A stretch of 41,751 bases of DNA from Ruminococcus sp. (GTDB taxonomy: Bacteria; Bacillota; Clostridia; Oscillospirales; Ruminococcaceae): NCBI GenBank assembly GCA_029060305.1, contig JAIDUG010000043.1:1-41751 (forward strand), given 5' to 3'. The translations under genes were made by a program, and so were the position numbers. Positions 34,197 through 41,751 of this stretch are shown here, piece after piece (position 1 is the first letter of the stretch; each line of letters begins with the position of its first letter). The notes below the pieces were generated by a model. It ran no database searches, was not told the origin of the DNA, and saw only the letters and a list, made by a program, of their open reading frames with translations.

Positions 34197-35495
34197 ATGG
34201 AAAGATACTGGAATGAAGAAATCGAAACTATGTCCCGTGAGGATATGAAGAAGTTGCAGGACGAAAGACTTGTCGCACAGGTAAAGCACGTTTATGAGAA
34301 TGTGGAGTATTACCGCAATCTTATGGACGAAAAGGGCGTTAAACCTGAGGATATAAAGTCTACAGACGACCTTTACAAACTGCCGTTTTTATCAAAGACT
34401 GATTTGCGTGATGCTTATCCTTACGGACTTCTTGCAAAACCTCTTTCTGAATGTGTGAGAATACAGTCAACAAGCGGTACGACCGGCAGACGTGTTGTTG
34501 CATTCTACACTCAGCACGATATTGACTTATGGGAAGACTGTTGTGCAAGAGCTATTACAGCAGTAGGTGGTACTGATGAAGATGTATGTCAGGTGTGCTA
34601 TGGTTACGGACTTTTTACCGGCGGTCCTGGACTGAACGGCGGTTCACATAAGGTCGGCTGTCTCACGCTTCCGATGTCGTCCGGCAACACTGAAAGACAA
34701 ATACAGTTTATGCGTGATTTGGGTTCAACTATACTTTGCTGTACTCCGTCATATGCGGCGTACATAGGCGAAACTTTGCACGATATGGGTTATACTACCG
34801 ACGATATAAAACTCAAAGCAGGAATTTTTGGTGCAGAGCCGTGGACGGAAGAAATGAGACGTTCTATTGAAAAGTCCCTCGGAATAAAAGCGTACGATAT
34901 TTACGGACTTACTGAAACAAGCGGTCCTGGTGTATCTTTTGAGTGTTCCGAACAGACCGGTATGCACATTAATGAAGACCATTTTATTCCCGAAATTATC
35001 AATCCCGATACGGAAGAAGTTTTGCCGGACGGTGAAGTCGGTGAACTCGTTTTCACAAGTATCACTAAAGAAGCATTTCCGCTCCTCAGATACAGAACAC
35101 GTGATTTGTGCGTACTCTCAAGGAAAAAGTGTTCGTGCGGACGTACTCTTATAAAGATGTCCAAGCCTATGGGCAGAAGTGACGATATGTTGATTATAAG
35201 AGGTGTGAACGTTTTCCCAAGTCAGATTGAAACCGTACTGATTGAACAGGGTTATTCGCCGAATTATCTCATAGAAGTCGACCGTGTAAATAATACCGAT
35301 ACTCTTGATATAAGCGTTGAAATGAATCCCGAACAGCTTTCCGACGACGTAAAGGACAAGGAAAAGGAGCTTGCGGTTGCTATCAGGACAATGTTAGGAA
35401 TAAGTCCGAAAGTACACCTTGTCGCACCAAAGTCAATTACAAGAAGTGAGGGAAAAGCTGTCCGTGTTATCGACAGAAGAAAATTACACGACTAA
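34197..35495 (+). CDS. paaK: Phenylacetate-CoA ligase family enzyme
   Basis: An AMP-forming acyl-CoA synthetase. Beside iorAB it probably links arylacetyl-CoA and free aryl acetate, either activating the acid for reductive carboxylation or (less likely, as it is AMP-forming) releasing it. The 432-aa protein starts MERYWNEEIETMSREDMKKL and shows the P-loop STSGTTGRRV, YGYGLFTGGPG, the YGLTETSGPG motif, YRTRDLCV and the C-terminal SDDMLIIRGVNVFP. Length is typical. AAGGAG precedes the ATG. Confidence 0.93.
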   Translation: MERYWNEEIETMSREDMKKLQDERLVAQVKHVYENVEYYRNLMDEKGVKPEDIKSTDDLYKLPFLSKTDLRDAYPYGLLAKPLSECVRIQSTSGTTGRRVVAFYTQHDIDLWEDCCARAITAVGGTDEDVCQVCYGYGLFTGGPGLNGGSHKVGCLTLPMSSGNTERQIQFMRDLGSTILCCTPSYAAYIGETLHDMGYTTDDIKLKAGIFGAEPWTEEMRRSIEKSLGIKAYDIYGLTETSGPGVSFECSEQTGMHINEDHFIPEIINPDTEEVLPDGEVGELVFTSITKEAFPLLRYRTRDLCVLSRKKCSCGRTLIKMSKPMGRSDDMLIIRGVNVFPSQIETVLIEQGYSPNYLIEVDRVNNTDTLDISVEMNPEQLSDDVKDKEKELAVAIRTMLGISPKVHLVAPKSITRSEGKAVRVIDRRKLHD

Positions 35496-35506
35496 GGAGG
35501 TATTTT

Positions 35507-36220
35507 ATGGTGAATCCTGATAAACCAAGTATGAGAATAGAACTTACTGATAAAAAAACGTCGATTTTTGAAAGTAAAGTCGGTGGATTAGGTTATATTC
35601 CGCATAACAGCAATTTCCCGACAGACAGCGAGGGGAATCAGTTACGTCTGCTTGCACAGATAGACTGTTCAGAAATTTATCTTGACGAGTTTCCAGAAAA
35701 GGGACTTTTGCAATTCTGGCTTGCAGGTGATGAATTGTACGGTTGTGACTTTGATAATCCCACAAAACAGGACGGTTTCAGGGTGATATACTATCCGGAA
35801 GTTGATACAACCGTTACGGAAGACGAAATCAGAAACAAAATCGTAAATACAGAAGATTACGATGATAAATATTTTTTACCGGTTTCACGTGAATGTGGTA
35901 TGACTTTTGAACCGTCCGAAGACCGTTACATTGACTATGATGCAATTGAGGACGATTATGACGACGAAGAAGATTCATATGATGACGAAAGATGGACGGA
36001 AAATTTCTATTCCAAAGTCGGTGGTTATCCGACGTTTACACAGTTCGACCCACGTGACGAACAAAAACAGAAAGAGTATGATTTTCTGTTATTTCAGCTT
36101 GATTCGGAGTGGGAAAAAGTATTGTGGGGCGATATGGGTATAGGAAACTTCTTTATCAATTCCGAAAAACTTAAAAAACTTGATTTCAGCGACGTTCTCT
36201 ATAACTGGGATTGCGGTTGA
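35507..36220 (+). CDS. YwqG/DUF1963 family protein
   Basis: A 237-aa soluble acidic protein. GGLGYIP, LRLLAQIDCSEI, LLQFWL, SKVGGYPTFTQFDPR, LLFQLDSE and WGDMGIGNFFI are the family blocks. DUF1963 proteins have no proven enzymatic function and are often found near toxin or immunity genes. An acidic insert lies around residues 140-160. AAGGAGG is the SD, and the gene starts 11 bases after paaK. Confidence 0.85.
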   Translation: MVNPDKPSMRIELTDKKTSIFESKVGGLGYIPHNSNFPTDSEGNQLRLLAQIDCSEIYLDEFPEKGLLQFWLAGDELYGCDFDNPTKQDGFRVIYYPEVDTTVTEDEIRNKIVNTEDYDDKYFLPVSRECGMTFEPSEDRYIDYDAIEDDYDDEEDSYDDERWTENFYSKVGGYPTFTQFDPRDEQKQKEYDFLLFQLDSEWEKVLWGDMGIGNFFINSEKLKKLDFSDVLYNWDCG

Positions 36221-36235
36221 TAAGGGGAAATTTAT

Positions 36236-36586
36236 ATGTCGTGTTCAATCTACTATACGGCGGAAAGAAAAACTCCGTTGACTGATATGGAAATAACTTC
36301 CGTACATAATATCATTGACAAATACAATTCGGAATACCCATTTGACGAAAAATCAGAAGATTTCTGTATTTATGACGGATTACTTGAAAATGATGTCATA
36401 TTTCAGGGAGCGACAAAACTTCCCGATTCAGATATGGAATTATCGTTTGAAGTCGCTGAATACTGGCTTGAATGTATTACTGAGATTACAAGATTACTGC
36501 ACGGCTGTCAGTGGTCGGTAACTTTAGATGATGTATGCATAGTGTGGAATGATTTATACGGCTGGAGTTTTCCGACGGATATATAA
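36236..36586 (+). CDS. 116-aa hypothetical protein
   Basis: It starts MSCSIYYTAERKTPLTDMEI; acidic, soluble, with many aromatic residues and the pattern LHGCQWSVTLDD. No family recognised. AAGGGGAAA is the SD. It lies 15 bases behind the YwqG-like gene and appears to be the last gene of the long operon; no strong terminator is seen in the following 110 bases. Confidence 0.65.
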   Translation: MSCSIYYTAERKTPLTDMEITSVHNIIDKYNSEYPFDEKSEDFCIYDGLLENDVIFQGATKLPDSDMELSFEVAEYWLECITEITRLLHGCQWSVTLDDVCIVWNDLYGWSFPTDI

Positions 36587-36698
36587 AGCAGATACTATAT
36601 CTGAAATCCGGTATTATTCAGCTTACCGAAAATCATACTTCTGAAATGTGAAATTTGCACAAATCAACGTTTGTTTTGCAAAAAAATTTTGAAATCGC

Positions 36699-36728
36699 TT
36701 GACAAAACGTTACAGAATGTTGTATAAT
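36699..36728 (+). promoter_or_regulatory. Promoter of the zinc-ribbon gene
   Basis: Perfect TTGACA, 18-bp spacer and perfect TATAAT, about 40 bases ahead of the ATG; an earlier in-frame start overlaps it and is excluded. Confidence 0.83.
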
Positions 36729-36776
36729 ATATGTACAATATTTTGTAATAAAATTTTTCCGGTAGGAGTGATAACA

Positions 36777-37172
36777 ATGAATATTCTCGATAAATTCAAT
36801 GACGTTCAAAGAAACGTTGCTGAAAGGTCGAAAACTGCCGCAGAAGTAAGCAACCTTAAGAGAAAGATTCTTTATGAGGAAGAAAGAATTGTGGAAATCT
36901 TTGCAGACATCGGCAAGAAATACTACAAGAATCCTAATGATGACCCCGAAGGTTTCAAACTTCTCTGCGACGACATCGATTCAAGAAGAAGAAGAATCAA
37001 AAGAATGAAATACGAATATAACAACATCAAGGGTATTAAGAGATGTCCGAAGTGCAATAATGAAGTTACTGACCGTTCTCAGCAGTTCTGCGGAAGTTGC
37101 GGTTCAAGACTTCCTGAGGCAAAAGAATCTGATGACTTCTCCTCAGAGTTTACGGACGACGATTTGGATTGA
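36777..37172 (+). CDS. Coiled-coil protein with C-terminal zinc ribbon
   Basis: A 131-aa protein, starting MNILDKFNDVQRNVAERSKT. Residues 1-85 are charged and helical, probably coiled coil (LKRKILYEEERIVEI; RRRRIKRMKYEYN). Residues 91-114 form a treble-Cys zinc ribbon, CPKC...FCGSCGSRLPE, followed by an acidic tail. Such short ribbons occur in many Clostridial proteins of unknown role. GGTAGGAG is the SD; promoter and terminator make it monocistronic. Confidence 0.8.
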   Translation: MNILDKFNDVQRNVAERSKTAAEVSNLKRKILYEEERIVEIFADIGKKYYKNPNDDPEGFKLLCDDIDSRRRRIKRMKYEYNNIKGIKRCPKCNNEVTDRSQQFCGSCGSRLPEAKESDDFSSEFTDDDLD

Positions 37173-37203
37173 TGTCTGAGACAATATAAATTAACATTTA
37201 TCA

Positions 37204-37239
37204 AGGCTGTCCTGATATAATCGGAACAGCCTGTTTTTT
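37204..37239 (+). terminator. Terminator of the zinc-ribbon gene
   Basis: AGGCTGT / ACAGCCT stem with inner CC/GG, then T6 (37234-37239). Confidence 0.85.
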
Positions 37240-37245
37240 AGGACA

Positions 37246-37641
37246 TTATGAAATCTGTCCGTCGGTGGAAAATTTCCGGTGAATTATTCTGCAAAGGTAA
37301 TAAGCAGGTATGCACAGCAGAAACCAGTAACACGAAAACAAAAGACATATCTGTCCGGAAACATTGAAAGGCATACCGGAGTAATCCCACACATTCCAGT
37401 GCATAATAATATTATCGAATACTCCGACTGCAAATTCAACCGCCGTTATTATTACTGAACCTATGAAACAGCTTTTTAAAAGGGTCATACTTCTGCGGTT
37501 ATTGAGGGCATAAAGAATTGTCAGTATAAGACCGCCCGTCAGGGACATAGTCCAGTGCGTGTAACCACGGTTGATTATTTCGATAAGGCTGTAGATAAAA
37601 TACCCCATCAGAAACGCAAATAAGTGCTGGGCAAATTTCAT
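37246..37641 (-). CDS. Putative ABC-transporter type IV (PF06541-like) membrane protein
   Basis: A 131-aa protein starting MKFAQHLFAFLMGYFIYSLI, with four hydrophobic segments. The block around VEFAVGVFDNII, WNVWDYSGMPFNVSGQICLLF matches the PF06541 pattern (the WDYS..N..GQIC motif). The function of this family is not established. GAGGTTACTTATC gives an SD for the ATG at 37641; an ATG five codons upstream overlaps the SD. Confidence 0.75.
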   Translation of the reverse strand: MKFAQHLFAFLMGYFIYSLIEIINRGYTHWTMSLTGGLILTILYALNNRRSMTLLKSCFIGSVIITAVEFAVGVFDNIIMHWNVWDYSGMPFNVSGQICLLFSCYWFLLCIPAYYLCRIIHRKFSTDGQIS

Positions 37642-37685
37642 GATAAGTAACCTCATTTCGTTTTTATGGTATTATGTACAAATTA

Positions 37686-37708
37686 TTCCGGAATTATGCA
37701 GTCCGGAA
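37686..37708. promoter_or_regulatory. TTCCGGA inverted repeat in the divergent malQ control region
   Basis: TTCCGGA - 9 bases - TCCGGAA, a perfect 7-bp dyad halfway between the divergent membrane protein gene and malQ. It could be an operator or a small leader hairpin. No clean promoter boxes are visible nearby. Confidence 0.45.
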
Positions 37709-37732
37709 ATATAGTTGAAAGGTGAATTTTAT

Positions 37733-39205
37733 ATGCGTAAAAGCTGTATATTAATGCATATATCAAGCCTGCCGTCTGAATACGGTATAGGCAAAATGGG
37801 AAGACACGCTTTTGAGTTTGTGGACTTCCTCAAGAAAAGCAAGACAAAATGCTGGCAGATACTTCCGTTGTCGCCGACAAGTTACGGTGATTCTCCCTAT
37901 CAGTCATTTTCCGTAAATGCTGGAAATCCTTATTTCATAGACTTTGAAATCCTTGAATCCGACGGACTTCTTGAAAATCACGAATATACTTCAATTGAGT
38001 GGGAGAGTTCGCCGGAAAAAATAGACTACAGTATAATATACGACCACTGTTTTGACGTTCTGAGAGTAGCTTTTTCAAGATTCAAGGCTTCAAAATTTCC
38101 GGCATACAAGAAATTCTGCGAAAAAAACAAATCGTGGCTTGACGAATACGCTTTGTTTATGGCACTGAAATTCAAGAACGGCGGAAAAGCGTGGTATGAA
38201 TGGGAAACGGATATTTCACTTCACAAGACGAAAGCAGTTTCAGAAGCTAAAAAGGAACTCAAAAAAGATATTAATTTCTTTAAGTTTGTGCAGTTTGAAT
38301 TTAACAGACAGTGGACGGAGTTGAAAAAATATGCAAACATAAACGGTATTGAGATTATAGGCGATATTCCGATATATTGTGCTTTGGACAGCGTTGAGGC
38401 ATGGGCATCTCCGAAACTTTTCTGGTTTGACAGTAAACATTGTCCGGTATCTGTTGCAGGGTGTCCGCCTGACGAATTTTCGCCTACCGGTCAGTTATGG
38501 GGAAATCCTCTTTACGACTGGGAGTATCACAAAAAAACCGGTTATGTATGGTGGATAAACCGCATTAAAAATGCTTCCGAACTTTATGATATAGTGCGAA
38601 TAGACCATTTCAGAGGATTTGAAAGCTATTATACAATTCCTTATGGCAGTGAGGATGCAACAGTCGGCGAATGGAAAAAAGGTCCTGACTACGAACTTTT
38701 CCGTATGGCTGAGGAAAAACTTGGTAAACTCAATATTATTGCCGAAGATTTGGGATTTATTACGCCGGAAGTCCGCCAGTTACTTGACAATTGCGGTTAT
38801 CCGGGAATGAAAGTATTGCAGTTTGGATTTGACAACGGTGAAAATGAACATCTTCCGCATAATTTTACAAATGCAAACTGCCTTGCATATACAGGTACTC
38901 ACGATAATGAAACGCTTATCGGCTGGGTTGAATCAATGTCACCTAAGTCACTTAAATTCGCAAAACAATATCTCAATGTCAAGAAAAAGAAAGATATTCC
39001 CGAAGCTGTAATACGTTCAGCATGGGCAAGCGTTGCGGAAATTGCGATAGCACAGATACAGGACTTCCTCGACAGCGGAAAAGAGGGTCGAATGAATACT
39101 CCGTCAGTGCTTGGCGGTAACTGGCAATTCAGAACGCACGAAAGCGACTTCACGCCACAGCTTGCAAAGAGAATCAGAAAATTAAATAAATTATATAACA
39201 GATAA
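37733..39205 (+). CDS. malQ: 4-alpha-glucanotransferase (amylomaltase, GH77)
   Basis: It transfers alpha-1,4-glucan segments between maltodextrins and releases glucose. The 490-aa protein begins MRKSCILMHISSLPSEYGIG. GH77 motifs are present: SPYQSFSVNAGNPYFID, FWFDSK...VAGCPPDEFSPTGQLWG, nucleophile Asp in RIDHFRGF, acid/base Glu in IIAEDLG, and the stabilising Asp in TGTHDNET. The ATG at 37733 has AAAGGTG upstream; a TTG six codons earlier is rejected. glgP follows 16 bases later. Confidence 0.96.
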   Translation: MRKSCILMHISSLPSEYGIGKMGRHAFEFVDFLKKSKTKCWQILPLSPTSYGDSPYQSFSVNAGNPYFIDFEILESDGLLENHEYTSIEWESSPEKIDYSIIYDHCFDVLRVAFSRFKASKFPAYKKFCEKNKSWLDEYALFMALKFKNGGKAWYEWETDISLHKTKAVSEAKKELKKDINFFKFVQFEFNRQWTELKKYANINGIEIIGDIPIYCALDSVEAWASPKLFWFDSKHCPVSVAGCPPDEFSPTGQLWGNPLYDWEYHKKTGYVWWINRIKNASELYDIVRIDHFRGFESYYTIPYGSEDATVGEWKKGPDYELFRMAEEKLGKLNIIAEDLGFITPEVRQLLDNCGYPGMKVLQFGFDNGENEHLPHNFTNANCLAYTGTHDNETLIGWVESMSPKSLKFAKQYLNVKKKKDIPEAVIRSAWASVAEIAIAQIQDFLDSGKEGRMNTPSVLGGNWQFRTHESDFTPQLAKRIRKLNKLYNR

Positions 39206-39221
39206 TCAGGAGGAAAATTAA

Positions 39222-41567
39222 ATGGACAAAAAAGTTTTTATTGAAAAATTCACAGGCAGACTTCCGAAAGACATAAAGTCCGCCACACCACAGGAACTTC
39301 ACAACGCTCTCGGCGATACGGTTATGGAACTCTATTCAGACCGTTGGAATGCAAGCCGTCAGGAACATCTTTCAAAAAGACGTTCCGCATATCTCTCTAT
39401 GGAGTTTCTTGTGGGACGTGCTGTATATAATAATCTTCTCTGTCTCGGAATCTACAACGAAGTACAGGAAGTTTTTGACGAACTCGGTCTCTCTCTGGCA
39501 GACCTCGAAGTAATAGAAGACTCTGCACTCGGTAACGGCGGTCTCGGAAGACTTGCTGCTTGTTTCCTTGACAGTGCATCATCTCTTTCATTACCTCTTG
39601 ACGGTTACGGAATCCGCTATAAGTACGGACTTTTCAAGCAGTCCATAGTTGACGGTTTTCAGTGTGAGGATATTGACGACTGGACAAAGTACGGTGACTG
39701 CTGGTCAAAGAGATGCGAAGAAGATACTGTTATGATTGAGTTTAACGGACAGACTGTCAAAGCTGTTCCGTATGATATGCCTGTTTTTGGCTGTAAGACC
39801 GAAAACATTGGCACGCTCCGTCTGTGGCAGGCTGAACCTGTAAAGGAATTTGATTTTGATACTTTTAACCGTCAGAACTATCTTGAGGCTTCAAAGGAAA
39901 AAATCTATGCGGAAGATATTTCGAGGGTACTTTATCCTAATGACGATACAAACGAGGGTAAGAAACTCCGTCTCAAACAGCAGTATTTCTTCAGCAGTGC
40001 TTCATTGACTGATATTATCCGAAAACACAAGGCACGTTATGGAACTCTTGAAAACCTTGCTGACTATATTTCCGTACAACTCAACGATACACACCCTGTA
40101 ATTTCGATTCCCGAACTTATCAGACAGCTTGTTGACAATGAGGGATATACTTTTAATAAGGCTCTTGAAACAGCTAAAAAAGTTTTCAACTACACAAACC
40201 ATACCGTTATGCAGGAGGCTCTTGAAAAATGGTGGATAGGACTTGTTGAGGAAGTACTTCCGAGAATTTACGAAATAATCATTCAGATTAACGAGGCTCT
40301 TATTGCTGAACTCTACAACAAGGACGTTGACAAAAAGACTATAGGCGAAATGAAAATAATCAAGGGCGAACTCATTCATATGGCTGATATGGCTTGTTAT
40401 GCGTCAAGTCATATAAACGGCGTTGCAGAGATACACACACAGATTCTGAAAGATACTGTACTTTCCAACTGGTATAATCTTTATCCTGAGCGTTTCCGCA
40501 ATGAAACAAACGGTATTACTCAGAGACGTTGGCTTGCACTCTGCAATATGGAACTCTCCGGACTTATTACTGAACTTCTCGGTACTGACGAATGGATTGT
40601 AAACCTCGATATGCTTAAACAGCTTGAAAAGTACGCTGACGATGAGAATATTCTGAATAAATTCATATCAATCAAGCAGACAAAGAAAAATCAGCTTGCG
40701 GACTTTATAAAGATTCACGACGGTGTGGAAATCAATCCTGAATCAGTTTTTGACATTCAGATTAAGAGACTTCACGAATACAAGAGACAACTTCTTAATG
40801 CGTTCTCAATTCTCTGGATTTATTACGGCATAAAGGACGGCTCAATCAAGAATTTCACACCTACAACTTTCATTTTCGGTGCAAAGTCCGCCCCCGGATA
40901 TAAGCGTGCAAAAGCTATCATAAAGTATATCAACGAAATAGCTAATATTGTATCTTCCGACCCTGAAACAAAAGATTTACTCAGTGTTGTATTCGTGCAG
41001 AATTATAACGTTTCTTATGCTGAAAAACTCGTTGCAGGAGCTGACGTTTCTGAACAGATTTCAACAGCAGGTACAGAGGCTTCCGGTACTGGCAATATGA
41101 AACTTATGCTTAACGGTGCGGTTACTCTCGGAACTTACGACGGTGCAAACATTGAGATTGTTCAGGAGGCAGGAGAGGAAAACAATTATATTTTCGGTGC
41201 AAAGGTTGAGGAACTCGAAAAAATCGTTCCTGAATATGACAGCAGAAAGATTTTCGCTTCAAATCCGATGATTAGAAAAGTCGTTTCCACACTGATAGAC
41301 GGTACTGTTTCAGACGGCGGAAGCGGTGATTTCCGTGAACTCTATACCTCACTTCTTGACGGTGCAAGCTGGCACGCTCCCGACCATTACTATCTGCTCG
41401 GCGATATTGAAAGCTATGTGAAAACAAAACTCCAGTCCAACAGTGATTACGGTTCGGACAGGCTCGCTTTTGCAAGAAAACAGTGGCTTAATATGTGCAA
41501 TGCCGGAAAATTCAGCTCCGACCGCACTATTGCCGACTATGCAGAAAATATCTGGAATATAAAGTGA
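39222..41567 (+). CDS. glgP: Alpha-glucan (glycogen/maltodextrin) phosphorylase
   Basis: A PLP enzyme that releases glucose-1-phosphate from alpha-1,4-glucan ends. The 781-aa protein starts MDKKVFIEKFTGRLPKDIKS. It shows RSAYLSMEFLVGRA, ALGNGGLGRLAACF, the LNDTHPVISIPEL block, the RFRNETNGITQRRWL block, IKRLHEYKRQLLN, and the PLP-lysine region GTGNMKLMLNGAV followed by GTYDGANIEI. Length fits bacterial GlgP. CAGGAGG is the SD. With malQ it forms a starch/glycogen utilisation operon. Confidence 0.96.
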   Translation: MDKKVFIEKFTGRLPKDIKSATPQELHNALGDTVMELYSDRWNASRQEHLSKRRSAYLSMEFLVGRAVYNNLLCLGIYNEVQEVFDELGLSLADLEVIEDSALGNGGLGRLAACFLDSASSLSLPLDGYGIRYKYGLFKQSIVDGFQCEDIDDWTKYGDCWSKRCEEDTVMIEFNGQTVKAVPYDMPVFGCKTENIGTLRLWQAEPVKEFDFDTFNRQNYLEASKEKIYAEDISRVLYPNDDTNEGKKLRLKQQYFFSSASLTDIIRKHKARYGTLENLADYISVQLNDTHPVISIPELIRQLVDNEGYTFNKALETAKKVFNYTNHTVMQEALEKWWIGLVEEVLPRIYEIIIQINEALIAELYNKDVDKKTIGEMKIIKGELIHMADMACYASSHINGVAEIHTQILKDTVLSNWYNLYPERFRNETNGITQRRWLALCNMELSGLITELLGTDEWIVNLDMLKQLEKYADDENILNKFISIKQTKKNQLADFIKIHDGVEINPESVFDIQIKRLHEYKRQLLNAFSILWIYYGIKDGSIKNFTPTTFIFGAKSAPGYKRAKAIIKYINEIANIVSSDPETKDLLSVVFVQNYNVSYAEKLVAGADVSEQISTAGTEASGTGNMKLMLNGAVTLGTYDGANIEIVQEAGEENNYIFGAKVEELEKIVPEYDSRKIFASNPMIRKVVSTLIDGTVSDGGSGDFRELYTSLLDGASWHAPDHYYLLGDIESYVKTKLQSNSDYGSDRLAFARKQWLNMCNAGKFSSDRTIADYAENIWNIK

Positions 41568-41577
41568 TTGAATCATT

Positions 41578-41610
41578 TACCGCAGTTTACGGACTGCGGT
41601 ATTTTGATTA
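41578..41610 (+). terminator. malQ-glgP terminator
   Basis: TACCGCAG / CTGCGGTA stem (41578-41585, 41594-41601) followed by a T-rich tail. Confidence 0.82.
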
Positions 41611-41718
41611 TTTATTTACAATTATAATTTATTATTAATATAAATTTTTAAATCTGAGTGTAAATAAAATGGATTTATAATATATAAAGTTGCTTTGATA
41701 TGTATATTTTGTTGAATA

Positions 41719-41745
41719 TTGACTTGCATATTTTAGGCAATATGC
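41719..41745 (+). promoter_or_regulatory. TTGACT box and dyad at the window edge
   Basis: A TTGACT (41719-41724) is followed by GCATATT-6 bases-AATATGC (41726-41745), a perfect 7-bp dyad located where a promoter spacer would be. The -10 would fall at the window edge and cannot be confirmed. The rest of 41609-41751 is AT-rich with no gene. Confidence 0.35.
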
Positions 41746-41751
41746 GAAAAT

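Noticed and set aside
35544..35765. Minus-strand frame opposite the YwqG-like gene
   Set aside because: Antisense shadow with no SD or promoter.

Overview
The window reads as a chromosome segment of a low-GC, spore-lineage Firmicute close to Ruminococcus (Clostridia, Ruminococcaceae). The support is: a secreted dockerin protein with Thr-rich linkers, a lipid-anchored GH5 glucanase with two carbohydrate-binding-like repeats, a DUF4317 protein, a sipL-spoIVA sporulation pair, and strong SD sequences. Sigma-A-type promoters almost all have 17-bp spacers. I see no insertion sequence, prophage, tRNA or CRISPR array. The species assignment is inference.

Layout. 1-41 is the 3' tail of a 5S rRNA with its terminator, followed by a lipo/membrane-anchored gene broken by one in-frame stop. 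682-5288 is the str operon on the minus strand (rpsL, rpsG, fusA, then tuf with its own promoter), with an unusually long structured spacer between rpsL and rpsG. 5512-10568 holds a hypothetical zinc-ribbon-like gene, the dockerin protein and the trkA-trkH potassium uptake pair. 10599-11790 is a cluster of very small genes: an XRE regulator facing a promoter and dyad that drive a short unannotated transcript, an 83-aa membrane peptide and a 58-aa gene. 11787-14891 is the sipL-spoIVA operon with a sigma-E-like promoter.

14895-22289 carries DUF4317, a 62-aa peptide, the serC-serA serine pathway operon, ilvE preceded by a 43-aa membrane peptide, and alr plus a TatD-associated radical SAM gene. 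22359-25611 is a plus-strand run: SLOG/DUF1273-like, an LCP-like protein with an eroded active site, tatD and a PPM phosphatase. 25615-28870 holds the GH5 lipoprotein, divergent from a DUF2975-like membrane protein plus YozG-like XRE regulator. The space between them contains palindromes sharing the core CGATAAACG, probably operators of that regulator.

29007-36586 looks like one nine-gene transcription unit. A HAD phosphatase and two tandem paralogues of unknown function run into iorA, an unknown 132-aa gene, iorB and a phenylacetate-CoA-ligase-like gene, and the run ends with a YwqG/DUF1963 protein and a 116-aa unknown. The core (iorAB plus paaK) converts aryl-2-oxoacids from aromatic amino acids to aryl-CoA with reduced ferredoxin, then to or from the free acid. 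36699-41610 holds a coiled-coil zinc-ribbon protein, a PF06541-like membrane protein, and the malQ-glgP alpha-glucan utilisation operon. Together these suggest a fibre/starch-degrading gut anaerobe that ferments amino acids and keeps sporulation genes.
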